Origin: a virus
Direction: 5' to 3' (one strand)
DNA: 64,000 nt
Virus record (IMG/VR): IMGVR_UViG_3300017729_001080
Span: 1 to 64,000 of that record
Shown here: positions 40,671-49,423 of the stretch, piece by piece
How positions within the stretch are numbered: the stretch's first letter is position 1
Layout: each line of letters starts with the position of its first letter
Translations under genes and position numbers: made by a program
The notes under the pieces: model-generated
Database searches by the model: none
Seen by the model: the letters and a program-made list of their open reading frames with translations, nothing else
What the model was told of the DNA's origin: nothing

Positions 40671-41614
40671 GAATTCAGTCTCGATTTAAATAAACTACTT
40701 ACACTTTCTTCATTACTAACTCTACGAATTGCTTCACCAAATAATTTTGAAACACTGGCTTGTCGTGTCTTCTTGCAAGTTTTAGGGCAACGATTAGAAA
40801 TGCTATCAGTTACTACTAATTCTTCTAACACACTAGCTTCTACTTTCTCACATGCTTCTCCTGTAAGAACTCCGTGTGTAATATATGCTCGTACACTTAG
40901 GGCGCCAGCATCCATAATTGCCTGTGCGGCATTGCACAATGTTCCGCCACTGTCAACAATATCATCTACTAAAATAGCATGTTGTCCGTTAACTTCACCA
41001 ATAATATTCATTACTTCGCTTACACCTGCTTTAGGTCTACGCTTGTCAACAATCGCAATGTCTCCGTGAAACATATCAGCAAATTTTCTAGCACGTACAG
41101 TACCACCAGCATCGGGTGAAACAAATACACATCCTTCAGTAGTGTCAACATTTCGTTCAATATCTTTTGCAAATGCAATACGACTTGTTAAATCATCTAC
41201 GGGAATATCAAAGAAGCCTTGAATTTGGCCTGCGTGTAAATCCATTGTAAGTATTCTATCTGCACCTGCTTCTGTCAACAAGTTTGCAACAAGTTTAGCT
41301 GTAATAGGAGTGCGACTAGCACTCTTTCTATCTTGTCTAGCATAACCAAAATAAGGGATTACTGCGGTGATACGCCTAGCACTACTACGCTTAGCCGCAT
41401 CAATCATAATCATAAGTTCCATTAAATTATCATTAACTGGTGTGCTTGTGCTTTGTACAATAAACACATCTTCGCCTCGAATATTTTCATGAAATTCTAC
41501 AGAACACTCACCATCAGCAAATGTTTTAATTTCGGCTGGAACAATATCAGTAAAACAATGTTCAGCTATCTTCTCTGCTAGTTCAATATTACTATTGCCT
41601 GCAATAATTTTCAT
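40667..41614 (-). CDS. prs: Ribose-phosphate pyrophosphokinase
   Basis: 315 residues from the ATG; a GTG three codons upstream lies inside the SD AAAGGTGG and was rejected. Family motifs are present: [17 protein letters not shown] (ATP flexible loop), [31 protein letters not shown], and [17 protein letters not shown] (PRPP loop). It makes PRPP from ribose 5-phosphate and ATP for purine, pyrimidine and NAD synthesis. The window also carries a phosphoribosyltransferase that would use PRPP. Phage prs genes are known. Confidence 0.95.
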   Translation of the reverse strand: MKIIAGNSNIELAEKIAEHCFTDIVPAEIKTFADGECSVEFHENIRGEDVFIVQSTSTPVNDNLMELMIMIDAAKRSSARRITAVIPYFGYARQDRKSASRTPITAKLVANLLTEAGADRILTMDLHAGQIQGFFDIPVDDLTSRIAFAKDIERNVDTTEGCVFVSPDAGGTVRARKFADMFHGDIAIVDKRRPKAGVSEVMNIIGEVNGQHAILVDDIVDSGGTLCNAAQAIMDAGALSVRAYITHGVLTGEACEKVEASVLEELVVTDSISNRCPKTCKKTRQASVSKLFGEAIRRVSNEESVSSLFKSRLNS

Positions 41615-41651
41615 GTGTACCACCTTTACAAATTGTTATTATTATAATAGT

Positions 41652-41680
41652 AGAATAGCACTTTTCTAATAAAAAGTCAA
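41652..41680 (-). promoter_or_regulatory. Sigma70-type promoter for prs
   Basis: TTGACT, 17 bp, TATTCT on the minus strand. Confidence 0.6.
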
Positions 41681-41690
41681 CAGAAATATG

Positions 41691-42332
41691 CTAGTAAGTA
41701 GCAATCACTTCATCCGCAATACCATGCTTAACTGCCTCCTCCGGAGTTAACCAGTGGTCTGTTTTGGGTGCTAACATATGTTTACGAATGTACGTTTTAG
41801 TTTTTCCTGTACACTTAAGGTAATGTTCCATTAGTTTCTCATTAGTCCAGTCCATGTGTTTACGACTTTCAACCATATCATGGTATTGTCCTTTTGTGCC
41901 ACCTGAAAATTCATGTGACATGACTGCGGTATTTTGTGTAAGATAACGATGTCCTTTAACACCACTCATCATTAGCATAACACCACAACTTGCAATAGAA
42001 CCCATTCCATATGTATATACTGGAATACGTGATTGTTTAATTGTATCGATTAGATGCATACAACTATCTACATAACCACCTGGTGAATTGATATACAAGT
42101 GAATAACTTCTGGTGCTTTATCTTTTGGCATCAAGTTATATTCAACAATCATTTTCACAAGAGGCATACAGTTGTCTTGGTTAAATTCTTTATCCATAAA
42201 TAGTACACCATTTTCTCTTAAGAATTCTCCCGGCTGTTTAGGTGGGACAGGAGGTGTCGGCATCGGAGGGGGTGGGGGTGGTGCCGGTTGTTCTTTAGGT
42301 TCTGGTATTACTGTACTCTTTAATTTTTTCAT
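41691..42332 (-). CDS. clpP: ClpP-like serine protease
   Basis: 213 residues. The first ~35 residues are Pro-rich (PAPPPPPPMPTPPVPPKQP) and replace the usual short propeptide. The core follows cellular ClpP: VIHLYINSPGGYVDSCMHLIDTI, then YGMGSIASCGVMLMMSG with catalytic Ser115, AVMSHEFSGG with His140, and KTDHWLTPEEAVKHGIADEVI with Asp192. All three triad residues and the oxyanion glycines are kept, so activity is likely. ClpX with an intact IGF loop is encoded elsewhere in the window, giving the phage a possible ClpXP of its own. Some phages use ClpP folds as head-maturation proteases. No portal or capsid gene is adjacent here, which argues against that but does not exclude it. Confidence 0.92.
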   Translation of the reverse strand: MKKLKSTVIPEPKEQPAPPPPPPMPTPPVPPKQPGEFLRENGVLFMDKEFNQDNCMPLVKMIVEYNLMPKDKAPEVIHLYINSPGGYVDSCMHLIDTIKQSRIPVYTYGMGSIASCGVMLMMSGVKGHRYLTQNTAVMSHEFSGGTKGQYHDMVESRKHMDWTNEKLMEHYLKCTGKTKTYIRKHMLAPKTDHWLTPEEAVKHGIADEVIATY

Positions 42333-42340
42333 AGTTTAGT

Positions 42341-43342
42341 TTATCCTATTCTCATTTTCACACTTATCTTAGTGTTGTTACTTATACGTGCATCTATAAT
42401 ACTTTGTAGGGCATATAGTTTTCCATAACGTTGAATTGCATCTGCGGCATCTTTTATATCATCTTCCCACATAGGGAAAGACACACTCCAACCATTTTCT
42501 TGTGCTTGTTTGATTAATTTCTCTCCTGCTTTATCTCTATCAGGACAAACAATCACTTCTCCTTTAAACTGATTAATATAATCAATTTGGTCTTGTGAAG
42601 CCTCATTACTTGTAATCGCAATACAATCTAATGCAAGTGCATCAATTATACCTTCACATACGATTAAGTATTTATTATTAGATTTTACCTTGTCTACATT
42701 ATGCAAAAACTTTTTAGGTGCTTTTGTCATGTATTTAGACGTTGACTTTCCTGTTATGTCACGACCAGTATATCCAACTATTCTATCTCCTTGATAAAAG
42801 GGAAATATAACTCTATTCTTAAATAATTTATCAGGAGACCAATAACAATTATCTATATCATCGTATACTCCTCTATCAATTAAATATTTAACTGCATAGA
42901 TGGCACCTTCGGGAGGATTATCTTTTGCTAATAAAACTTCTAAATCTTCTGAGCCTTCTGGCAGAATGCAGTCAGGGAAACTTGGCACCCGTGTAACTTG
43001 TGTCTTTGAAGTGAATAGGTATGGACCTTCAGACAATTCTTTCTGACGGATTGCTTCTAACTGTAAACGCTTAATCTCGCTTTCAGAAACATTCATATTA
43101 CGCATGAGTTTTAGAAATTTCTTATTCAGTATTCTACCGTGACGATGGCTTGCAGTGAATCCACAGTTAAAACAGTGGTATGATATGGAATCACCGTCGC
43201 TACGAATACCCCCACGCATTCTGTTATCCAATCGAGATTCGCCTTCCTCGATACAACATGGGCAGTTGAAACTAGTCCAGCCGCCACTAGATTGTCTGTT
43301 CTTTCCAGGGATATGTGTGAATATTACTTGTTGAAGGTCCAT
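42341..43342 (-). CDS. 61: DNA primase, gp61/DnaG-like
   Basis: 333 residues. A zinc ribbon (Cys26-x-x-Cys29 in FNCPCC, then YHCFNCGF near 55) is followed by the DnaG catalytic part with FPFYQGDRIVGYTGRD and the Toprim segment KYLIVCEGIIDALALDC, then VCPDRDKAG. It makes RNA primers with the gp41-type helicase. It starts after an early promoter and precedes clpP by 8 bases. Confidence 0.93.
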   Translation of the reverse strand: MDLQQVIFTHIPGKNRQSSGGWTSFNCPCCIEEGESRLDNRMRGGIRSDGDSISYHCFNCGFTASHRHGRILNKKFLKLMRNMNVSESEIKRLQLEAIRQKELSEGPYLFTSKTQVTRVPSFPDCILPEGSEDLEVLLAKDNPPEGAIYAVKYLIDRGVYDDIDNCYWSPDKLFKNRVIFPFYQGDRIVGYTGRDITGKSTSKYMTKAPKKFLHNVDKVKSNNKYLIVCEGIIDALALDCIAITSNEASQDQIDYINQFKGEVIVCPDRDKAGEKLIKQAQENGWSVSFPMWEDDIKDAADAIQRYGKLYALQSIIDARISNNTKISVKMRIG

Positions 43343-43348
43343 ACTAGT

Positions 43349-43377
43349 ATAATAACAAACTAGGACCAGAAAGTCAA
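43349..43377 (-). promoter_or_regulatory. Sigma70-type promoter for primase
   Basis: TTGACT, 17 bp, TATTAT on the minus strand. Confidence 0.62.
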
Positions 43378-43384
43378 GTGATTA

Positions 43385-44185
43385 TTAGTTTCTTAATAGA
43401 ACTTTTTTTATGGATCCGTTAGTCGCAGTGTAACGAATTCTTATCCAATTTACGTTTGCTTCAAGTACATATGCTTGTACGCCAGTCTCATTATTAACCG
43501 TGATATCTGGATTTGAAAATAGCTTTGGATTGATATTAAACCAATCTGTTTGTGCCGAACTAGGTTGTTCACTTAAATCGCCTTGTAAATTAACAGTTCC
43601 AGAAAAATTGTCAAAATATAAGGCTATAGTATGAATTGATTTTGATTTTGATGTTTTGGATGAGCCATCAAAAGCAGTTGAAATAAAGTAAGAGCCATCA
43701 TTAAAAAATATTTCAGATTCCTGTGAGTCAACAAATTCTGGATATACATCATCCACTACTTCAATAACGCCTTTAGCATTATCGTAAGTATCGGTATATA
43801 TAATTTGTTCTACGCCATTCTCTACTGTGTACATAGCAAATTGATAATAGCCCTGAGGTAGCATAATCGTATCCGCTGTATGTATAACTAAGGATGCCAT
43901 ACCTTTGGTAGCATTGGTAACTGTAAGGTATTTGAATAGTACGTTCTCTCTCGATTCTCTATCGTACATTTTCCATATTATAGTTTTATTAGTTAAGTCG
44001 ATAGATTTTCTATCGGTATCTTTTATCGTAAATCTAAGAGTATTATCAATACCCTTATGTAGTTTGTGTTGTCCATCATACATTGGCATATTCCTCAGGT
44101 AAGTTGTCATATTACCTGTGTTGTTACCATCTGCACAAGTAATTTCTATATCTCTATCGTATTGAAACAGGTTAAAGTTCATCAT
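43385..44185 (-). CDS. Baseplate/fibre-associated protein, beta-rich
   Basis: 266 residues from the ATG-ATG start. Beta-strand-rich with LRFTIKDTDRKSIDLTNKTIIWKMYDRES (residues ~45-75), a pattern seen in BppU-like N-terminal domains of baseplate proteins that attach to fibres. The C-terminal ~90 residues are a second beta domain. The GTG five codons upstream lies inside the late promoter and was rejected. The ATG falls at the promoter's predicted +1, so a leaderless transcript is likely. Confidence 0.65.
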   Translation of the reverse strand: MMNFNLFQYDRDIEITCADGNNTGNMTTYLRNMPMYDGQHKLHKGIDNTLRFTIKDTDRKSIDLTNKTIIWKMYDRESRENVLFKYLTVTNATKGMASLVIHTADTIMLPQGYYQFAMYTVENGVEQIIYTDTYDNAKGVIEVVDDVYPEFVDSQESEIFFNDGSYFISTAFDGSSKTSKSKSIHTIALYFDNFSGTVNLQGDLSEQPSSAQTDWFNINPKLFSNPDITVNNETGVQAYVLEANVNWIRIRYTATNGSIKKVLLRN

Positions 44186-44190
44186 GTATG

Positions 44191-44198
44191 TATTTATC
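44191..44198 (-). promoter_or_regulatory. Late-type promoter with ATG at predicted +1
   Basis: GATAAATA on the minus strand with its last A at 44191; six bases on is 44185, the A of the start codon, as at 8.9 kb. Confidence 0.62.
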
Positions 44199-44234
44199 AC
44201 CCAGAAGTCATTTTCCTAACTTTGCTAAATATAT

Positions 44235-44627
44235 GTGATGGACAATGAAAAACAACAATGGATGCAAGAAAATTATCCTTTTTTCTCATATGTACGATAT
44301 GGAAATAAAAAAGAATATAAAGAGTATCTTGGAATAATTATAAATTCAGACCAGGTCATAACTTCGATGTACAATTTCGAGGCGATACCAACACCTGAAT
44401 TAAGAAAGAAGTTCGTAGAATTAGGAGAACAATGGTGGTGGGAGTCAAATAGACTTATGCCGATTAATTTATTTTTAGGCACTCAAATTGCAACTTACAA
44501 GAATTGGATTTTAAATTGTAATTCAAAAGACGTTACTGTTTTGTGGGGACCAGAAACTAGCTTGTCAAATATTATACAGAAACGTATTAAGAGGCGTTCT
44601 GTTCAACTTGTTCGCAAAATAGATTAA
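44235..44627 (+). CDS. Hypothetical plus-strand protein
   Basis: 130 residues, no known family; Trp-rich (EQWWWESNR near residue 75). CTAAATA lies 4 bases before its start, again a late-like octamer variant near a start codon. It overlaps the convergent minus gene by 41 bases. Confidence 0.55.
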   Translation: MMDNEKQQWMQENYPFFSYVRYGNKKEYKEYLGIIINSDQVITSMYNFEAIPTPELRKKFVELGEQWWWESNRLMPINLFLGTQIATYKNWILNCNSKDVTVLWGPETSLSNIIQKRIKRRSVQLVRKID

Positions 44628-45201
44628 GCTGAACCACAATACTTACTGCATATGCAATCGCATGTGCTTTTTTAAAATAGTAAGTACCATCTTCTGGCTT
44701 TTGCCAAACTAATTCAGAAATCTTGGACTTACTTTCGTTGAGCAAGTGCCTCTTAGCGGGTCTAATTACAGCTAGAACTTCTGCTAGTTCCATTATAGTT
44801 TGAGGCTTCATCACTTTTAAAACATCTATATGATTATGAACGTGTGCTAAGTTCTTAACAACATCCGCATGTTGTAACAAATCCCACAAAGGCTCCTTAT
44901 CAATAAGACTGTCAAGGTGTGCTTCATCACGTATACCATCATACAAACTATTGTTAAGAAAATCTAACTTAAAATATCCACGTTTTTCAGCTTCTTTATA
45001 TTCTAAACTAGATAACCCAGAAATAGGATCATATGGAATAGGTTGTAGATATACACCACTATTATGCTTTGTCCAGTTATCACCTTTTTTGATACTAGCC
45101 GTTATGTGTCGAAAATGTGTAAGGACTGTGTCACGGTCAATTACATCAATATCTATATCTGTTTCTACCTTATTCATATTTTTAGTATACACTATTTCCA
45201 T
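44587..45201 (-). CDS. Hypothetical protein, 204 residues
   Basis: No known domain. Helical, with an Asp/His-rich middle (LDSLIDKEPLWDLLQHADVVKNLAHVHNHIDVL, read here only as a feature at ~95-127). Its ATG overlaps the next gene's end by 10 bases. Early promoter shared with the gene upstream. Confidence 0.55.
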   Translation of the reverse strand: MEIVYTKNMNKVETDIDIDVIDRDTVLTHFRHITASIKKGDNWTKHNSGVYLQPIPYDPISGLSSLEYKEAEKRGYFKLDFLNNSLYDGIRDEAHLDSLIDKEPLWDLLQHADVVKNLAHVHNHIDVLKVMKPQTIMELAEVLAVIRPAKRHLLNESKSKISELVWQKPEDGTYYFKKAHAIAYAVSIVVQLNLFCEQVEQNAS

Positions 45202-45512
45202 ACCATTGTAAAGTATGCCGCATCAGTATCATTTTTAAAATACAATTTTCCTTGATAAGCAACATAAAAATCCTTGCAATGCGTATTGCACCAATCTACT
45301 AATTGTGTCACGTGTCCAGCACCTTCAACTAATAATTTATCATAATTTATATCATCATGAGACATAGCAGTCCATTCTAAAAACTCTTTGTTTTCAAAAT
45401 CACTATGGAACCTTCTTAAGTTCTTTACTTTATTCTGCAATTTTCTAAGTCTTTCAAGTCGTTTCTTGACATTAGAATGTCGCATAAGTTCGCCATATTC
45501 TGCCATAGGCAT
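45192..45512 (-). CDS. Hypothetical protein, 106 residues
   Basis: A basic helix (VKKRLERLRKLQNKVKNLRR) followed by a compact C-terminal half with VEGAGHVTQLVDWCNTHCKDFYVAYQGKLYF. No known family; the second part resembles in style the 28.3 kb protein. Early promoter upstream. Confidence 0.55.
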   Translation of the reverse strand: MPMAEYGELMRHSNVKKRLERLRKLQNKVKNLRRFHSDFENKEFLEWTAMSHDDINYDKLLVEGAGHVTQLVDWCNTHCKDFYVAYQGKLYFKNDTDAAYFTMVWK

Positions 45513-45532
45513 TTCTCCTAGATATATATCTG

Positions 45533-45561
45533 ATTATATACGATTATATACGATTTGTCAA
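45533..45561 (-). promoter_or_regulatory. Sigma70-type promoter with duplicated -10 region
   Basis: TTGACA, 17 bp, TATAAT on the minus strand. A second TATAAT lies 10 bases nearer the -35. The plus-strand late promoter of the divergent gene begins 3 bases away. Confidence 0.7.
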
Positions 45562-45563
45562 TA

Positions 45564-45571
45564 GATAAATA
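45564..45571 (+). promoter_or_regulatory. Late-type promoter, plus strand
   Basis: GATAAATA followed by C on the plus strand, 27 bases before the 343-residue gene. It is packed back-to-back with the early promoter reading left. A 7-codon frame (MKVYNEN) lies between it and the gene. Confidence 0.55.
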
Positions 45572-45597
45572 CGTATATAATATTATGAAAGTTTACA

Positions 45598-46629
45598 ATG
45601 AAAATTAAGTTATTAGATTTAGATATCGATTTAAATAATGAAATAGACCTTCACTTCTTGCATGAAAAGATATTGTATATAAAATATCTAAATTTACGCA
45701 ATATAGAAAGTAGTGATATTTATACCAAAATATATAGAAAAGAGGTAGAAGAACTATGGCTTGAAAAGGCGCTAACAGGAAGTTGGCATTCAAACTCTAA
45801 AAAAGTATATAGATATGATGATGATAAGTACGAAAATGTGAGTGAAGACTTTACAATGTGCTGGAAGAAAACAGACAAAGACTTCGATAAACTTATTATC
45901 AATCTAACAAGCTATGCCGGACATGATGGCAGACTTACAAGTTCATTAACAAATGTGAGTGATAAAATATATAACCTCGATACAGATTTATTAATTGTAA
46001 ATGAGGATCCATTACGGTTTCCTGAATCTTTATACCCTAGTGCAATGGTGTTAGGATGTAGTGATAAAAATAATACACAAGAAAAAATGTGTAATCAAAT
46101 AAGAGAGTTTATCAAAAAGAAATACAGACATGTTATAATATATGCAGATTCAAAACATGCCGGTAGTGCCGTAAGTATAGCATATGAATTAAGTGATATT
46201 GTAACAAATGTACTAACTACAGGCGGACAAACAACATATTCATGGGAGCATTCTCCTTGGATTAAATCATATATGAAATGGCATAATAGACCAGAACATC
46301 TTAAGGACCAAAACTTAATAATGTTAGATGTTGCAATGATGCATTTAGTAAAATGTTGGGGGTTTAAAAAGTTAGATATTAATAATAAGACACTAGACCC
46401 ATATAGATATCTAGGCGGATATCCTAATATAAAAGTAGATTACCTATATGGAAAATATGATACCGATTACAGTGGGTTTACAGATTATGTAAAACAGTTT
46501 GATTTTGAAAATTTGTGTGTTACAGAAATCGATTATAAGATATCAGACCATCAAAATCATAACATAAGACCGTATGTAGATAGAAAAATACTTAAAGATT
46601 TTATATATAATCTTCCAGACTCTTTATAA
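45598..46629 (+). CDS. Hypothetical plus-strand protein, 343 residues
   Basis: No confident family. VIIYADSKHAGSAVSIAYEL near residue 180 resembles a nucleophile elbow, and SDHQNHNIRPYVDR near the C-terminus offers a His, so an alpha/beta-hydrolase-like fold is possible but unproven. Clearly a gene by its length and late promoter. It converges on and overlaps the minus gene by 29 bases. Confidence 0.65.
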   Translation: MKIKLLDLDIDLNNEIDLHFLHEKILYIKYLNLRNIESSDIYTKIYRKEVEELWLEKALTGSWHSNSKKVYRYDDDKYENVSEDFTMCWKKTDKDFDKLIINLTSYAGHDGRLTSSLTNVSDKIYNLDTDLLIVNEDPLRFPESLYPSAMVLGCSDKNNTQEKMCNQIREFIKKKYRHVIIYADSKHAGSAVSIAYELSDIVTNVLTTGGQTTYSWEHSPWIKSYMKWHNRPEHLKDQNLIMLDVAMMHLVKCWGFKKLDINNKTLDPYRYLGGYPNIKVDYLYGKYDTDYSGFTDYVKQFDFENLCVTEIDYKISDHQNHNIRPYVDRKILKDFIYNLPDSL

Positions 46630-47410
46630 AATCTGGTCTGCTAATACGTGTCTTCTTTAGTAAACGTTGAGTATACCAATTCAATAAATCCATTTTATGC
46701 AGATTATATAAATCTTGGTAATGTATAAATCTTTCTCTATCAACATCACCGTATATAGATATATCTTTAGGTGATAAATTATCAATATCATTTACTACGA
46801 AAAGTTTATCTTTTGGGATACATATTAACGCACCCTTTTGCTTGTCTACTTGCGCCTTGAAGACGCCATAAAACGCCCTGAGAGCATCATCGTCTTCTTC
46901 GTGCATCCTACTAGTATAATATTCATTACATGCAACTTTAAACATAGAATTAAAATCTAAAGAAATAGACAGAAACTTGGTATGTGTACTATTAAATTTA
47001 TTCGTTATTGTTCTATAGATTTCAGGGTTATCATAAGGTGAATCTAGTATCAATCTAGGATGTGTATTAAACAATACCTTAGTTGGTGAAAGTGAATCAA
47101 AATGAGGTTGAAAATCTAACCATATTTTATGCGATAGCATATAGTCTGTATAGTTTTCAACATGTTCATATCCGTTTCCTCTTAGGCCTAACGCATATCT
47201 ATTTCTTCTTACTATTGCTTTATCTGTTTCCCAATATCTATCATGTTCATCCATAGTGGCATAGTTATCATAATAACCTTTAACAGAGTAAGAAATTATA
47301 CCAGATAAGTAATCACCATAAGTTCCAGCGAAATATTCTAATAAGTGTGTTTGTTGATTTAATTTTTTTGGTATATGGTGTTTCATGTTTCCCAAGGAAA
47401 TGTTATCCAA
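46601..47410 (-). CDS. Hypothetical P-loop-like protein
   Basis: 269 residues. HLLEYFAGTYGDYLSGIISY (residues ~22-41) has the same strand-G-x-x-G-D-Y/F loop as the 39.9 kb gene. LFVVNDIDNLSPKDISIYGDV and YNLHKMDLLNWY follow. No function can be given. It overlaps the phosphoribosyltransferase gene by 28 bases. Confidence 0.55.
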   Translation of the reverse strand: MDNISLGNMKHHIPKKLNQQTHLLEYFAGTYGDYLSGIISYSVKGYYDNYATMDEHDRYWETDKAIVRRNRYALGLRGNGYEHVENYTDYMLSHKIWLDFQPHFDSLSPTKVLFNTHPRLILDSPYDNPEIYRTITNKFNSTHTKFLSISLDFNSMFKVACNEYYTSRMHEEDDDALRAFYGVFKAQVDKQKGALICIPKDKLFVVNDIDNLSPKDISIYGDVDRERFIHYQDLYNLHKMDLLNWYTQRLLKKTRISRPDFIKSLEDYI

Positions 47411-47883
47411 TTGTCATCTTCTGAGTATAGTTCTTCATAATAATAATCAGTATCTACAATAGAATTTGGATCCATAATAAGTGATGCAAACTTAACATTA
47501 TCGTGCCAAATGTTTTCCCAAGTTAACGTATCGTTAGGTAAGCAACCAGCTTTCCAATCATTCATGAGCCATGCAAGAGCATCACCGCCACGATTGATAT
47601 CGTCAATAACTAATATGTTTTTTTGCTTATCTTTGTAACCAAAGGCATCTTCTGCCATCCAGCAATTACTTTCTGTATTTTCTTCAAGTCCATCTGCACC
47701 AAGTTGTATTGAAAGTGTATGCATTGGAATGTTAGTCATATGAGATAACATAACCGCTGGTACTAACCCACCACGTGTTATACCAACAATATAATCAGGT
47801 CTCCATTCACTTTCATACATTTGCATTGCAATGTGTTGAATGCCTTTTTCTACTTTAGACCAATCATAATTAATCTTCTTCAT
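47383..47883 (-). CDS. Phosphoribosyltransferase
   Basis: 166 residues from the second ATG, which has GGAGG 6 bases upstream; the first ATG is too close to it. The PRPP motif is NILVIDDINRGGDAL (residues ~91-105). PDYIVGITRGGLVPAVMLSHM is the hood/strand 1 region. This layout is closest to bacterial xanthine/hypoxanthine-guanine phosphoribosyltransferases. It would salvage purines with PRPP from the phage Prs. Confidence 0.82.
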   Translation of the reverse strand: MKKINYDWSKVEKGIQHIAMQMYESEWRPDYIVGITRGGLVPAVMLSHMTNIPMHTLSIQLGADGLEENTESNCWMAEDAFGYKDKQKNILVIDDINRGGDALAWLMNDWKAGCLPNDTLTWENIWHDNVKFASLIMDPNSIVDTDYYYEELYSEDDNWITFPWET

Positions 47884-48382
47884 CTTCATCCTCCGGTCCT
47901 GGTGAATTCAAAAATGCATCTGCGATTTTATATTGCTCATATATATCTGCAAGTACTTTATATTTTTCTAAAGTCTTTTCATCAGGCTTTTGTAAAACTT
48001 TTAATCTTTTTGAAATATCATCTACTTGTTCAATGACTTCGCTCATTTTTCTTTCTTTGCCATTAACTGTCACATGCAAATCTGGATCTACATCTTCAAA
48101 CGTGTACCCACTTCCGCCTAGTGTCAAACTAGAAGGTGAACTACTATATGTATAATCTGGCAACGTGACAGTAGTTGGAGAAGTCGATGTAACGGTCAAA
48201 TCAAAAGTAGAATCGCTTAATATAAAATCTTCATCGACTCTTTGTCTTTCTAATTCTTCTTTTTTCCAAGTTTGTATTTCGTCAAATTCTTCCAGTAATT
48301 CTTTTTCCATACTTCCACTAATTCTTCTAGTCACAGTTTTGCCTCCATCTGGACTTTCATAAATATATTTTTTATCATTCAT
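47870..48382 (-). CDS. Hypothetical acidic protein, 170 residues
   Basis: No known domain. The middle is Thr/Ser-rich beta (TVTSTSPTTVTLPDYTYSSS), then helical with an acidic end (GPEDEDEED). Overlaps its neighbours at both ends. Confidence 0.58.
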   Translation of the reverse strand: MNDKKYIYESPDGGKTVTRRISGSMEKELLEEFDEIQTWKKEELERQRVDEDFILSDSTFDLTVTSTSPTTVTLPDYTYSSSPSSLTLGGSGYTFEDVDPDLHVTVNGKERKMSEVIEQVDDISKRLKVLQKPDEKTLEKYKVLADIYEQYKIADAFLNSPGPEDEDEED

Positions 48383-48572
48383 TTTTTTCCTCGACTTTTC
48401 TTAACGACCAACTGCCATCAGAATTTTCTATCCATTCCAACTCATCTTCATCGCTCCAGCCTAAACTTTTGATAACATCTTGTGGTAATACAAAATAACA
48501 TTCTTTTGTGTCAGGGTCTTCTTGTATTTCTACCACTCTTGATGTTGCATGTGATACTTTTTTAGTTGCCAT
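48375..48572 (-). CDS. AbrB/MazE-like DNA-binding protein
   Basis: 65 residues. VVEIQEDPDTKECYFVLPQDVIKSLGWSDEDELEW (residues ~13-47) follows the swapped-hairpin pattern of SpoVT-AbrB domains (strand, LPxxV/I, LGW, D-x-L). Without an adjacent toxin it may act as a transcription regulator. Its start overlaps the upstream coiled-coil gene (TAATG). Confidence 0.65.
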   Translation of the reverse strand: MATKKVSHATSRVVEIQEDPDTKECYFVLPQDVIKSLGWSDEDELEWIENSDGSWSLRKVEEKNE

Positions 48573-48736
48573 TACCGTTTCCCTTCTAAAAACTTTAAAC
48601 GCTTTTCATAACGTTTGTTTTGTTCTAATAGATCCATCACTTGCGACTGCAAGACCTTTAGTGTCCTATTAGTTTGGTCTAAGGTATCTTTCAAACTATC
48701 TATTTTTTTAAATAGTAATTCATCTTTTGGGTTCAT
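48572..48736 (-). CDS. Small coiled-coil protein
   Basis: 54 residues forming one heptad-repeat helix (LLFKKIDSLKDTLDQTNRTL, then VMDLLEQNKRYEKRLKFLEGK). Start ATGA overlaps the zinc-finger gene stop and its stop overlaps the AbrB-like start. Function unknown. Confidence 0.62.
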   Translation of the reverse strand: MNPKDELLFKKIDSLKDTLDQTNRTLKVLQSQVMDLLEQNKRYEKRLKFLEGKR

Positions 48737-49407
48737 ATTTTTGCTGTCTCCAAAACTTGTTTTACAAAAAGAACATCTTCGTTCCTAACTTGAAATTTTC
48801 TTGACCAAAATGTAGGTTCAAGATATTCATTAATCAAATTCAACTCATGGTCATTAAAACTATTTAAAAGTTCAGAACCAGAAGCAGAATTAAAAATAAT
48901 CCAAGGGCTAATGCGTCCTGATTTGATCCAGTGTATAGCACGTGGCTTACTAATCTCCCTAAAGAATACATTATACGGTCTATCATTTTCCATTCCCCAT
49001 TGTTGCATCAATAAAATGCCTCTTTCAACTGCACGTTCGGCAGTCTCTTTCTTATTTAGTTCTCTAATGTATGTCTCATACACTGCATCAGAGCACCATT
49101 TATCTAACTTGACTCCACTTGTTATAACAAAATCTATAAACTTTTCTGGGTCTATTGCATTTACGTCTATAATATATTTACCAAATTTTGTAAATGCAGT
49201 ATAGTAACTACTCTTTGCAAAAGATTCATATGTTCTTTTCTTGCTACCCACAGCCTGTGATATTTCGTAAAATCTGTTATAAGCTAAAAATCCTAATCTA
49301 ACATACTTAGAATCCTTATTTGTAAATCTTCTTTTTTGTTCGCACATATGAGCGATAAGAGTTTTCTCCCTCTTAAAACTTCTATTACAAAATTTACATT
49401 CAAACAT
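48733..49407 (-). CDS. Zinc-finger protein
   Basis: 224 residues. The first 25 residues, MFECKFCNRSFKREKTLIAH with a Cys at 26, form a C-x-x-C...H-x-x-C zinc finger. The remaining 200 residues are helical with Trp/Phe patches and no known domain. Found in other T4-like marine phages as a hypothetical. Located next to tRNA-Arg. A nucleic-acid role is plausible. Confidence 0.65.
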   Translation of the reverse strand: MFECKFCNRSFKREKTLIAHMCEQKRRFTNKDSKYVRLGFLAYNRFYEISQAVGSKKRTYESFAKSSYYTAFTKFGKYIIDVNAIDPEKFIDFVITSGVKLDKWCSDAVYETYIRELNKKETAERAVERGILLMQQWGMENDRPYNVFFREISKPRAIHWIKSGRISPWIIFNSASGSELLNSFNDHELNLINEYLEPTFWSRKFQVRNEDVLFVKQVLETAKI

Positions 49408-49423
49408 CTATCATTACTCTTTC

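Noticed and set aside
41691-42332. Head-maturation protease (ClpP-fold) of the capsid module
   Set aside because: No portal, scaffold or capsid gene lies next to it. The T4 group uses an unrelated head protease, and ClpX is also encoded, so a Clp role is preferred.
48375-48572. MazE-type antitoxin
   Set aside because: The AbrB-like fold fits, but no MazF-like toxin is adjacent; a regulator is the simpler reading.
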